Of a DNA stretch of 64,000 nucleotides, positions 26,941 to 36,033 are shown one piece after another. The position numbers and the translations under genes are program-made. This stretch comes from Cellulomonas chitinilytica (GTDB lineage: Bacteria; Actinomycetota; Actinomycetes; Actinomycetales; Cellulomonadaceae), in NCBI RefSeq assembly GCF_016862675.1, contig NZ_BONK01000002.1, positions 124,001 to 188,000 of the forward strand, written 5' to 3'. The notes under the pieces are model-generated. The model did no database searches. It saw only the letters and a list, made by a program, of their open reading frames with translations, and was not told where the DNA came from. Numbering within the stretch: position 1 is the stretch's first letter; the number at the start of each line of letters is the position of its first letter.

Positions 26941-27740
26941 GCAAGGCCATGCCGCACGCGACCGTCGAGGCACCCGTCGTCCGGGCCGACGGCGTCGGGG
27001 TCGCGCTCGGCGGCCAGCACATCCTCACGGGCGTCGACCTCTCGGTCGCCAGCGGCGAGGTGCTGGCCCTGCTCGGCGCCAACGGCTCCGGCAAGTCGAC
27101 GCTCGTGCGCGCGCTGCTCGGCGTCGTCCCGACCAGCACGGGCACCGTCCAGCTGTTCGGCGCGCCGCTCGGCCCGTCCGCGCCGTGGTCCCGCATCGGG
27201 TACGTCCCGCAGCGCCTCCCCGCCGCGGCGGGCGTCCCGTCGACCGCCCTCGAGGTCGTCACGTCGGGCCTCCTGCATGGCCGCACCCTGCGCCTCCCGC
27301 ACGGCGCACGCCGCCGGGCGCTCGACGCGCTCGCCGAGGTCGACCTGGCCGACCGCGTCCACCAGCGCGTCCAGGACATGTCCGGCGGCCAGCAGCAGCG
27401 CGTGCTCATCGCCCGCGCGCTCGTCCGCCGGCCCGACCTGCTCGTCCTCGACGAGCCGACGTCCGGCATCGACATCCCCACGCAGGCGACGTTCGTCGAC
27501 ACCGTCGCCCGGCTGCGCGAGTCCGGCACCACGATCGTCGTGATCCTGCACGAGCTCGGCCCGTTCGCCCCGCTGATCGACCGCGCCGTGGTGCTCCGGC
27601 ACGGGCGCGTCGTGCACGACGGCGCACCGCCCCGCCCGCGCGGGGACCACGCCGACTCGTTCCACGACCACACGCACGCCCACCCGGACCCCGAGCCGCC
27701 GCCGACCGGGCCGACGCTCTCCGTGGAGGTGGGGCCATGA
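26937..27740 (+). CDS. znuC: Zinc ABC transporter ATP-binding protein
   Basis: This 267-residue ATPase drives zinc import. Walker A is LLGANGSGKSTLVRALLG, the signature is MSGGQQQRVLIARALV, Walker B is PDLLVLDEPTSGID and the switch His is in VVILHELG. The C-terminal tail is His/Asp/Pro-rich (GDHADSFHDHTHAHPDPE), which could bind zinc. The GTG at 26937 overlaps the znuA stop (GTGA); an ATG at 26949 is an alternative start. The end overlaps znuB by ATGA. Confidence 0.93.
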   Translation: MSKAMPHATVEAPVVRADGVGVALGGQHILTGVDLSVASGEVLALLGANGSGKSTLVRALLGVVPTSTGTVQLFGAPLGPSAPWSRIGYVPQRLPAAAGVPSTALEVVTSGLLHGRTLRLPHGARRRALDALAEVDLADRVHQRVQDMSGGQQQRVLIARALVRRPDLLVLDEPTSGIDIPTQATFVDTVARLRESGTTIVVILHELGPFAPLIDRAVVLRHGRVVHDGAPPRPRGDHADSFHDHTHAHPDPEPPPTGPTLSVEVGP

Positions 27741-28696
27741 CGTGGGACCAGGTCGTCGAGATGCTCACCTCCCCGCTGATGCAGCGGGCCCTCCTCGCGG
27801 CGGTGCTCGTCGGTGCGGCCGCCCCGGTGGTCGGGACGTTCCTGGTGCAGCGCCGCATGGCGCTCATGGGCGACGGCATCGGGCACGTGGCGCTCACCGG
27901 TGTGGCGCTCGGCTGGCTCGTCGGGAGCTGGGCGAACCTCGTGCCGCAGGACGCCCTCGCGGTGCCGGGCGCCGTCGTCGCGGCCGTCGTCGGGTCGATC
28001 GTCATCGAGCTCGTCCGCGAGCGCGGCCGCACCAGCGGCGACCTTGCGCTCGCCCTCATGTTCTACGGCGGCATCGCGGGCGGCGTGCTGCTCATCAAGG
28101 TGGCCGGCGGCAGCAACGCCAACCTCATCAGCTACCTGTTCGGCTCGATCTCGACGGTCTCGACGACCGACCTGTGGTGGACCGCCGGGCTCGCCGCCGT
28201 CGTGCTCGGGGTCGGGCTCGGGCTGCGGACAGCGCTGTTCGCCGTGAGCCACGACGAAGAGTTCGCCCGCGCGAGCGGCCTGCCGGTACGGATGCTGTCG
28301 ATGCTGGTCGCGACGATCGCCGCCCTCACCGTGACGATCGCCATGCGCGTCGTCGGCCTGCTCCTGGTGAGCGCGCTCATGATCGTCCCCGTCGCGATCG
28401 CCCAGCTGTACGCCCGCTCGTTCGGCCGGACGATGGCCGCCGCGAGCGTCACCGGCGTCGCCGTGAGCGTCGTCGGGCTGGTCCTCACCTACTACCAGGA
28501 CATCCCGCCCGGGGCGACGATCGTCGTCCTCGCGGTGCTCGTCTACGGCGTCGCCGCCGCGCTGCGTCCGGTGCTGCGACGCCCGCAGCCCGTCCGTGAC
28601 CCGCACCCCGACATGGTCGACGACGTGCTGCTCGCGGACGACGACGTCGACGAGGTCTGCGTCGAGACGCCCGACCCGGCAGCACCCGGCCGCTGA
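27737..28696 (+). CDS. znuB: Zinc ABC transporter permease
   Basis: This 319-residue membrane protein of the ABC-3 family forms the zinc channel. About eight helices are visible from residue 15 to 280, with the family sequences GDGIGHVALTGVALGWLVG and GLLLVSALMIVPVAIAQLYA. The last ~35 residues are acidic and cytoplasmic (DMVDDVLLADDDVDEVCVE), longer than usual. It is the third gene of znuACB. No zur gene follows in this window; the regulator must be elsewhere. Confidence 0.93.
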   Translation: MTWDQVVEMLTSPLMQRALLAAVLVGAAAPVVGTFLVQRRMALMGDGIGHVALTGVALGWLVGSWANLVPQDALAVPGAVVAAVVGSIVIELVRERGRTSGDLALALMFYGGIAGGVLLIKVAGGSNANLISYLFGSISTVSTTDLWWTAGLAAVVLGVGLGLRTALFAVSHDEEFARASGLPVRMLSMLVATIAALTVTIAMRVVGLLLVSALMIVPVAIAQLYARSFGRTMAAASVTGVAVSVVGLVLTYYQDIPPGATIVVLAVLVYGVAAALRPVLRRPQPVRDPHPDMVDDVLLADDDVDEVCVETPDPAAPGR

Positions 28697-28732
28697 CCTC
28701 CGTTCGATTCGGCCCGGACCGGCCCCGCGGGG

Positions 28733-28738
28733 GAAGAT
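28733..28738 (+). promoter_or_regulatory. Candidate -10 of the DedA-like gene, leaderless
   Basis: GAAGAT lies 6 nt before the GTG at 28745. The 48-bp gap after znuB has no hairpin, so read-through from znu is also possible. Confidence 0.35.
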
Positions 28739-28744
28739 CGGGGC

Positions 28745-29311
28745 GTGACGGACGTCCGGGAGGCCTACGGGCTCGGTGGTGCACCCATCGGGATCGCCGT
28801 CATCGTGCTGTTCGCGATCGTGATGGCCCGCTCGCACGCCACCTACTGGGCCGGTCGCGCGGTCGTCCGGGGCGCCCAGCAGGTCCACGACAGCGACTCC
28901 GGACCGGGCTGGTGGCGGTCCACGATCGAGCGGCTCGAACGATGGACGAGCACGCGGGCGGCGCAGCGCGGGCTCGACCTCGTGCGGCGCTGGGGTGCCG
29001 TCGCAGTGACGCTCGCCTACCTGACGATCGGGCTGCAGACGGCGATCTTCGCCTCCGCCGGACTCGTCAAGATGCGCTACCTGCGGTTCTCCCTCGCGTC
29101 GATCCCGGGCGCGATCATCTGGGCCGTCGTGTGGGCGACCGTCGGGTTCGGCGCGTTCTGGGGGGCGTTGGCGCTGTTCGCGGCCTCCCCGTGGGCCCTG
29201 CTCGCCGTCGTCGTCGTGCTGATCCTCGTCGTCGTGTGGGTCGTCCGCAGCCGCCTGCTGCGACGCGCGGCAGACGCCCCCGAGTCCGAGCCGGCCGACG
29301 CGCTCGACTGA
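28745..29311 (+). CDS. DedA-like (VTT domain) membrane protein
   Basis: This 188-residue membrane protein resembles the C-terminal half of DedA/SNARE-associated proteins, now linked to lipid scrambling or undecaprenyl-phosphate handling: LTIGLQTAIFASAGLVKMRY, then LRFSLASIPGAIIWAVVWAT. A first helix lies at about 13-30, and two more at about 130-175 end the protein. It is shorter than typical DedA proteins and lacks the full N-terminal VTT half, so it is a reduced member. GTG at 28745 is taken as start with a leaderless-type spacing. It ends 26 bp from the convergent glyoxalase-fold gene. Confidence 0.72.
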   Translation: MTDVREAYGLGGAPIGIAVIVLFAIVMARSHATYWAGRAVVRGAQQVHDSDSGPGWWRSTIERLERWTSTRAAQRGLDLVRRWGAVAVTLAYLTIGLQTAIFASAGLVKMRYLRFSLASIPGAIIWAVVWATVGFGAFWGALALFAASPWALLAVVVVLILVVVWVVRSRLLRRAADAPESEPADALD

Positions 29312-29336
29312 GGTCGCCGGCGCACGGCGGGAGCAC

Positions 29337-29705
29337 TCAGGCCGTGGCCGCGGCCTCCGGCTGGGAGACGCAGAACTGGTTCCCGTCCGGGTCCGCCAGC
29401 ACCGCCCACGAGAACGAGCCTTCCTGGTGCCGGGCGACGAACGTCGCACCCGCGGCGACGAGCTCGTCGACCGCGACAGCCGGGTCCGCCGGGTGCAGGT
29501 CGAGGTGGACCCGGTTCTTGCCGGGCGTCGGGTCCGGGACCTTCTGGAAGCCGAGCCGCGGCCCAGCACCCTCGGCGGGCACCACCATCACGAACCAGCC
29601 GTCGGTCTCGTCGACCACCGTGCCGCCGGTCCGGTCGGCCCACCAGGCCGCGAGCGCGGGGGCGTCGAGCGTGTCGAACGTGATCATCTCCACCGTGAGC
29701 GTCAT
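29337..29705 (-). CDS. Glyoxalase/bleomycin-resistance-fold (VOC) protein
   Basis: This 122-residue single VOC-domain protein has two beta-alpha-beta-beta-beta halves: MTLTVEMITFDTLDAPALAA then VHLDLHPADPAVAVDELVAA and WAVLADPDGNQFCV at the end. The metal-site positions expected in active members are partly present (His in VHLDLH, none obvious in the first strand), so enzymatic activity is uncertain. Length is normal. ATG at 29705 has TACGGT 7 nt upstream and is probably leaderless. It is divergent from the HAF-repeat gene. Substrate unknown. Confidence 0.85.
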   Translation of the reverse strand: MTLTVEMITFDTLDAPALAAWWADRTGGTVVDETDGWFVMVVPAEGAGPRLGFQKVPDPTPGKNRVHLDLHPADPAVAVDELVAAGATFVARHQEGSFSWAVLADPDGNQFCVSQPEAAATA

Positions 29706-29712
29706 GGCGCCG

Positions 29713-29718
29713 ACCGTA
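29713..29718 (-). promoter_or_regulatory. Candidate -10 of the VOC gene, leaderless
   Basis: TACGGT on the minus strand lies 7 nt before the ATG at 29705. Confidence 0.5.
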
Positions 29719-29772
29719 GCGGCAGGGTCCGACAGCGCCCTCTCCTGCGACCAGCCACGCCCGACACCGGGG

Positions 29773-29799
29773 TGCCCGTTCGTGCGGCACGAACGGGCA
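29773..29799. promoter_or_regulatory. Perfect 27-bp palindrome in a divergent promoter region
   Basis: Two 13-bp arms (29773-29785 and 29787-29799) flank a single central G, with a further CGGGG/CCCCG pairing outside. It lies between two divergent genes, 24 bp before a TACCGT box, so a terminator would make little sense; an operator is more likely. The binding protein is not known. Confidence 0.55.
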
Positions 29800-29833
29800 G
29801 CCCCGACCTCGCGGCGCCCCGCTACCGTGGACA

Positions 29834-29875
29834 GTGCGACAGATCTCCTGCCACGACGCAGGTGCATCGCAGTGA
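29834..29875 (+). CDS. Possible 13-codon leader ORF before the HAF-repeat gene
   Basis: A TACCGT hexamer at 29823-29828 is followed after 5 nt by GTG and a 13-codon frame (VRQISCHDAGASQ) ending in TGA. It could be a leaderless upstream ORF or chance. The main ORF begins 82 nt later with its own ribosome site. Confidence 0.25.
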   Translation: MRQISCHDAGASQ

Positions 29876-29957
29876 CGACGCCCGGCACACCGCTGCCCCG
29901 GACGCCCACCTTCACCACAGAGCCTCGGCGATAGCTGCTTGTTCTGAGGAGCACGCG

Positions 29958-31133
29958 ATGCACGTTCGTCTCGACCGCAGGTTCAGCACGGCTGGATTCC
30001 TCCTGGCGCTGGCGGTGACGCTGCCCGCGCACTCCCTGACGTTCGCCCCCATCGCGCAGGCAGGGGACAGCGTCGGTCAGTACCGAGTGATCGACCTCGG
30101 AACACTGGGCGGCACGTTCAGCTCTCCCCTCGACATCAACAGTCGTGGCGAAGTGACCGGCGTCACCGTCCCGCTCGGTGACGGTGCCCTCCGTGGATTC
30201 GTCTGGAAGCGCGGACTGATGACCGATCTCGGAACCCTGGGCGGCCCCCAGGGGGCGGGCGCCAGCATCAACGCGAAGGCGCAGGTGGGCGGCTGGAGCG
30301 ACATCGACGTGCCCGCCCCGCCGTCGATCTTCAACGAGACCTCACTGTTCTGCAATCCACCGATGACCAGTGGCGAGGCCGCCGTGGCATGCCGCGCCTC
30401 ACTGTGGCAGCACGGCCGGCTCAGGGATCTCGGGACCCTGGGAGGCCTGAACAGCACCGCGTGGAACAAGGGCATCAACGATCGGGGGCAGGTGGTGGGC
30501 GCTGCCGAGACGGCCGTCGTCGACCCCACCTCGACCAGGGGATCACCGCAGTTCCACGCGTTCCTGTGGAGCAGCGGGAAGATGTCCGACCTCGGTGCGC
30601 TGGGGAACGATCCAGACAGCATCGCGACCGGGATCAACGAACGGGGCGAGGTCGTCGGCCTCAGCGTTGCGGATGGCGACACCTACAACGGACAGAATGT
30701 GCGCGGTTTCGTGTGGGCAGCCGGGAGGATGGCCGCGCTGGCAACCCTGGGTGGCAGCCACGCCGGCCCGGCGGCGATCAACAACCGAGGGCAGGTCGTC
30801 GGCCAGTCCCAGCTCCCGGGTGACGCCGTCAGCCACGCAGTCCTCTGGACGCACGGAAGGGCGAACGACCTGGGGACTGTCCCCGGCGACGTGTCGAGCG
30901 CTGCGGTCGACATCACCGATCAAGGCCGGATCGTCGGACAGTCCTGCGCGTCGACAGGGGCGTGTCGGGCCGCCCTGTGGGTCCATGGCAGCGCGGTCGA
31001 TCTGAACACCCTGATCTCAGGCTCGTCCGGGTGGCAGCTGACAGGCGCAGCGGCCGTGAACGAGCGCGGTCAGATCGTGGGCGACGGCATCCATGACGGC
31101 GAGCCTCACGCCTACCTCCTGACACGCAAGTAG
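29958..31133 (+). CDS. Exported HAF-repeat protein
   Basis: This 391-residue secreted protein has a signal peptide (about 1-35, AGFLLALAVTLPAHSLTFAP to IAQAG) and then at least six HAF-type repeats of about 50 residues. Each reads like DLGTLGG-x(8)-INxRGxVVG followed by AFLW or ALW with HGRxxDLG (for example at DINSRGEVTGV, GINDRGQVVGAA, GINERGEVVGLS, AINNRGQVVGQS and AVNERGQIVGDG). The fold is expected to be a beta-propeller-like domain; function in this family is unknown. GAGGAG sits 6 nt before the ATG. By eye the gene uses more A/T-ending codons (GAT, TCA, CAA) than its neighbours, which suggests recent transfer. No cell-wall anchor is seen. Confidence 0.88.
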   Translation: MHVRLDRRFSTAGFLLALAVTLPAHSLTFAPIAQAGDSVGQYRVIDLGTLGGTFSSPLDINSRGEVTGVTVPLGDGALRGFVWKRGLMTDLGTLGGPQGAGASINAKAQVGGWSDIDVPAPPSIFNETSLFCNPPMTSGEAAVACRASLWQHGRLRDLGTLGGLNSTAWNKGINDRGQVVGAAETAVVDPTSTRGSPQFHAFLWSSGKMSDLGALGNDPDSIATGINERGEVVGLSVADGDTYNGQNVRGFVWAAGRMAALATLGGSHAGPAAINNRGQVVGQSQLPGDAVSHAVLWTHGRANDLGTVPGDVSSAAVDITDQGRIVGQSCASTGACRAALWVHGSAVDLNTLISGSSGWQLTGAAAVNERGQIVGDGIHDGEPHAYLLTRK

Positions 31134-31163
31134 CGGAGTCTCGACCGCGACCCGGCCGTGATC

Positions 31164-31192
31164 GCCGCGCGCTGCACCCCGAGGAGCGCGGC
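31164..31192. terminator. Weak hairpin between convergent genes
   Basis: A 7-bp stem (GCCGCGC 31164-31170 with GCGCGGC 31186-31192) with a 15-nt loop lies between the HAF gene and uppS. No T-tract. Confidence 0.35.
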
Positions 31193-31197
31193 TCACC

Positions 31198-31980
31198 TCA
31201 GGCCGAGCTGGTCCCCGGCCGGTCCACCGCGCCGCCGTACCGGCGGTCCCGCTGCGCGTAGATCTCGCACGCACGCCACAGGTGCCGCCGGTCGACGTCG
31301 GGCCACGGCTCGTCGAGGAACACGAGCTCGGCGTACGCGGCCTGCCAGATCATGAAGTTCGACGTCCGCTGCTCGCCCGACGAGCGCATGAACAGGTCGA
31401 CGTCGGGCAGGTCGGGCTCGTCGAGGTACTTCGCGAACAGCTTCTCGTTGACCCGGTCGGGCTTGACCCGGCCCGCGGCGACGTCCCGCGCGATGGCCTG
31501 CGCGGCGTCCGCGATCTCGGCCCGGCCGCCGTAGTTCACGCACATGGTCAGGGTGCAGGTGCTGTTGCCGGCCGTCAGCCGCTCGGCCTCCTCCAGCTCG
31601 GAGATCACCGACCGCCACAGCCGCGGACGACGCCCGGCCCACCGGACCCGCACGCCCCACGAGTTCATGATGTCCCGGCGGCGGCGCAGCACGTCCCGGT
31701 TGAATCCCATGAGGAAGCGCACCTCCTCGGGCGAGCGCGACCAGTTCTCCGTCGAGAACGCGTACGCCGACACGTGCTGCACGCCGATCTCGATGGCGCC
31801 TGCGACGACGTCGAGCAGCGACGCCTCCCCCGCCCGGTGCCCCTCGATGCGCGGCAGCCCGCGGGCGTTGGCCCAGCGTCCGTTGCCGTCCATGACGATC
31901 GCGACGTGCTTCGGCACGAACTCGAGCGGGATCGCAGGCGGACGCGCGCCGGACGGGTGCGGGAAGGGAGGCTGAGGCAC
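31198..31980 (-). CDS. uppS: Isoprenyl transferase (undecaprenyl/decaprenyl diphosphate synthase)
   Basis: This 260-residue cis-prenyltransferase makes the polyprenyl diphosphate carrier for cell-wall synthesis from isopentenyl diphosphate. Family motifs are [20 protein letters not shown] with the catalytic Asp, [28 protein letters not shown] and [20 protein letters not shown]. The GTG at 31980 is used, with CACAAT 6 nt upstream, so a leaderless mRNA is likely. The product chain length cannot be told from sequence. In actinobacteria uppS is commonly near recO and leuA, as here. Confidence 0.95.
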   Translation of the reverse strand: MPQPPFPHPSGARPPAIPLEFVPKHVAIVMDGNGRWANARGLPRIEGHRAGEASLLDVVAGAIEIGVQHVSAYAFSTENWSRSPEEVRFLMGFNRDVLRRRRDIMNSWGVRVRWAGRRPRLWRSVISELEEAERLTAGNSTCTLTMCVNYGGRAEIADAAQAIARDVAAGRVKPDRVNEKLFAKYLDEPDLPDVDLFMRSSGEQRTSNFMIWQAAYAELVFLDEPWPDVDRRHLWRACEIYAQRDRRYGGAVDRPGTSSA

Positions 31981-31986
31981 GCGCCC

Positions 31987-31992
31987 ATTGTG
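31987..31992 (-). promoter_or_regulatory. Candidate -10 of uppS, leaderless
   Basis: CACAAT on the minus strand lies 6 nt before the GTG at 31980. Confidence 0.5.
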
Positions 31993-32010
31993 CCGGGTCG
32001 GGGTCGGACC

Positions 32011-32448
32011 TCAGTCGACGACGGGGACCAGACCCGCGAACCGTCGCGAGGCGTCCACGAGCTCCACACGGTCGAGCGCGTCGACCTCGGCCGGCGTGAA
32101 CCAGGCGGCGTCGTCGCTCGACCCGCCGACCTCCGCGGTGAGCTCGCCTCCGACGACGTGTGCCCGGTAGACGATCCGCAGCGCGTGCAGCGGCACGTCG
32201 GCGTGGGGGTGCCGGCGCTCCGTCGGGACGACCAGGGAGTCGATCCCGAGCAGGTCGTCGACCACCACGTCGTAGCCCGTCTCCTCGCGCACCTCGCGGA
32301 CGACCGCGTCGACCGGGTCCTCCCCCGGCTCGATGCCGCCGCCGGGCATCGACCAGGCGATCCGCGGCGGCCCCTCGTTCCAGTGCGACAGGAGCATCCG
32401 CCCGTCGTCGTCGAGCACGACCGCGTACGCCGCGACCCTCAGCTGCAC
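32011..32448 (-). CDS. Nudix hydrolase
   Basis: This 145-residue protein has a complete Nudix box: GGGIEPGEDPVDAVVREVRE followed by ETGYDV, matching GX5EX7REUXEEXGU, which binds magnesium and cuts nucleoside diphosphate-linked compounds. The remaining strands and WFTPAEVDALDRVEL fit a small cytoplasmic MutT-like enzyme. The GTG at 32448 has GAGGG 8 nt upstream. It ends 30 nt before the uppS start and the uppS promoter lies within that gap. Substrate unknown. Confidence 0.9.
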   Translation of the reverse strand: MQLRVAAYAVVLDDDGRMLLSHWNEGPPRIAWSMPGGGIEPGEDPVDAVVREVREETGYDVVVDDLLGIDSLVVPTERRHPHADVPLHALRIVYRAHVVGGELTAEVGGSSDDAAWFTPAEVDALDRVELVDASRRFAGLVPVVD

Positions 32449-32548
32449 GTCACGCCCTCTCGTCGATGATCCGTCGCCGACCCTCCCACCCCCCGCCCGT
32501 CGCCGTCCATGGCGCCGCGCGGTCACCACCGGATGTGAAACTCGATGG

Positions 32549-32599
32549 TTGCAGATTGCGAAGTCGGCAGCTACCGTGACATGCAACACATCGGTTGCA
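32549..32599 (+). promoter_or_regulatory. Promoter and palindromic operator of the SRPBCC gene
   Basis: TTGCAG (32549-32554), 17 bp and TACCGT (32572-32577) form a promoter. Just downstream is TGCAAC-N6-GTTGCA (32582-32599), a perfect 6-6-6 palindrome, and an extra GTTGCA half-site overlaps the -35 (32548-32553). A repressor here would block start of transcription. Confidence 0.65.
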
Positions 32600-32616
32600 C
32601 ATGAGAGGAAGCCGGC

Positions 32617-33108
32617 ATGAGCGAGAGCCTCACCCTGACCTTCACCGTCGACCGGACCCCCGAGGAGGCGTTCACGGCGATCAACGACGTCCGGGCCTGG
32701 TGGTCCGGGCCGCCCGCCCCCACGCAGCCGCACATCGAGGGCCGCACCGACCGGCTCGGCGAGGAGTTCACCTACCTCGTCGACGGCGTGCACTACACGA
32801 AATTCCGCATCACGGAGCTCGTCCCGAGCAGCCGCGTCGCCTGGCTCACGCTCGACAGCGAGCTCACGTTCATCGCGGACCGCCAGGAGTGGACCGGCAC
32901 GACCGTCACGTTCGACGTCACCGAGCAGGACGGACGTACCCAGGTCGTGTTCACGCACGTCGGCCTCGTCCCCGAGCACGAGTGCTACGACGTCTGCGAC
33001 GGCGCCTGGAGCTCCTACGTCCTGGGCAACCTGCGCCGCTTCATCGAGACGGGCTCGATCCTCCCCGCCCCGAGCGGCTACCCGACGGCGACCGACGCGC
33101 TCGCCTGA
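32617..33108 (+). CDS. SRPBCC/AHSA1-type protein
   Basis: This 163-residue START-like protein begins with the AHSA1 pattern LTLTFTVDRTPEEAFTAIND then VRAWWSG and ends with a long C-terminal helix (AWSSYVLGNLRRFIETG). The fold makes a hydrophobic cavity; members act as chaperone co-factors, lipid binders or regulator partners, so the role is open. GAGAGGAAG lies upstream of the ATG. Genes of this type often follow an ArsR repressor gene; none is next to it here, but a palindromic operator lies over its promoter. It ends 23 bp from the convergent recO. Confidence 0.85.
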   Translation: MSESLTLTFTVDRTPEEAFTAINDVRAWWSGPPAPTQPHIEGRTDRLGEEFTYLVDGVHYTKFRITELVPSSRVAWLTLDSELTFIADRQEWTGTTVTFDVTEQDGRTQVVFTHVGLVPEHECYDVCDGAWSSYVLGNLRRFIETGSILPAPSGYPTATDALA

Positions 33109-33131
33109 TCACGACGCCGGTGGTCGGGAGG

Positions 33132-33863
33132 TCAGACCCTCTCGACCATCGGCAACGAGCGCAGCTGGCGCTCCAGGTGGAACTGGCAGAACGCGGCGAC
33201 GAGCCCGTTCCCCTCGCCCCGGTGCCGCTCGGCGCTCGCGTCGGCGACCGCCCAGTCCCCCGCCAGCAACGCCGCCAGCAGGGCGAACGTCTCCGGAGCG
33301 GGTGCAGCAGCACCCGGCGGCCGGCACGCACGGCACACGGCACCGCCCGACGCCACCGCGAACGCGGCGTGCGGGCCCGGCTCGCCGCACCGGGCGCAGT
33401 CCGTGAAGCTCGGCGCCCACCCGGCGACCGCGAGCGCCCGCAGCAGGTACGAGTCGAGCACCAGCCCGGGCGCGTGCTCCCGACCGGCCAGCGCCCGCAC
33501 GGCACCGACGAGCAGCCAGTACTGCTGCAGGGCCGGCTCGTGCTCCGCCTCGACGAGCCGCTCGGCGGTCTCCAGCATCACCGTGCCCGCCGTGTACAGC
33601 GTGTAGTCCTCGCACACCGGCCGCCCGTACGCGCCGATCGTCTCCGCCTGCGTGACGATGTCGAGGTTGCGGCCCGTGCTCAGCTGCAGGTCGACGTGCA
33701 TGAACGGCTCGAGCCGCGACCCGAACCGCGACGACGTGCGGCGCACGCCCTTGCCCACCGCACGGACCTTGCCGTGCGTGCGGGTCAGCAGGGTGACGAT
33801 CCGGTCGGCCTCGCCCAGCTTGTGGGTGCGCAGGACGATCGCCTCGTCGCGGTAGAGGCTCAC
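33132..33863 (-). CDS. recO: DNA repair protein RecO
   Basis: This 243-residue protein of the RecFOR pathway loads RecA on SSB-coated gaps. It starts with the OB fold ([20 protein letters not shown] then [20 protein letters not shown]), has the helical middle and a zinc site of two Cys pairs (CARCGE and CRACRPP). The GTG at 33863 has GACAAT 6 nt upstream, implying a leaderless mRNA. It stands between leuA and the SRPBCC gene with its own promoter. Confidence 0.94.
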   Translation of the reverse strand: MSLYRDEAIVLRTHKLGEADRIVTLLTRTHGKVRAVGKGVRRTSSRFGSRLEPFMHVDLQLSTGRNLDIVTQAETIGAYGRPVCEDYTLYTAGTVMLETAERLVEAEHEPALQQYWLLVGAVRALAGREHAPGLVLDSYLLRALAVAGWAPSFTDCARCGEPGPHAAFAVASGGAVCRACRPPGAAAPAPETFALLAALLAGDWAVADASAERHRGEGNGLVAAFCQFHLERQLRSLPMVERV

Positions 33864-34091
33864 CGGGACATTGTCCCCTGCACCGCCGACACCCTCCGCG
33901 GGACACGCCTGGCCGGGGTGAGGGCGGCGTGCAGAACGGGTGCCGGCGGCGCGGGGCTCGCACGGTCAGGACGGTCGCCGGGGTCGCCGACGGCCGGCCT
34001 GCCGCATCCGTCGCGCCGCGGTGGTGGGCGGTGCGGACGGACGATCAGGACCGGCGTGCCGACGGGTCCCCGCCGGCAGACGTCGGTGGAC
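33864..34091. other. Gap between leuA and recO
   Basis: These 228 bp hold the recO -10 box (33870-33875, minus strand GACAAT). Apart from a 6-bp inverted repeat near 34058-34086 that is too weak to call a leuA terminator, nothing was recognised. No ORF here shows convincing coding character. Confidence 0.5.
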
Positions 34092-35960
<1,869 letters not shown>

Positions 35961-35962
35961 TC

Positions 35963-35993
35963 ACCATACCCCTGCGAGCGCGCAGGTCCGCAA
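35963..35993 (-). promoter_or_regulatory. Promoter of leuL-leuA
   Basis: TTGCGG (35988-35993) and TATGGT (35963-35968) on the minus strand are 19 bp apart. The -10 is 6 nt before the leader-peptide GTG. Confidence 0.55.
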
Positions 35994-36033
35994 GCCGGTC
36001 CGCGCCGCAAGACAGCCCGCCCCGCACCGGTCG

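Noticed and set aside
26864..29569. Minus-strand frame opposite znuC and znuB
   Set aside because: The plus strand has complete ABC motifs and 4-nt overlaps; the minus frame is Arg/Gly-rich without structure.
29337..29705. Bleomycin resistance role for the VOC protein
   Set aside because: The fold is shared by many functions, and nothing nearby suggests drug binding.
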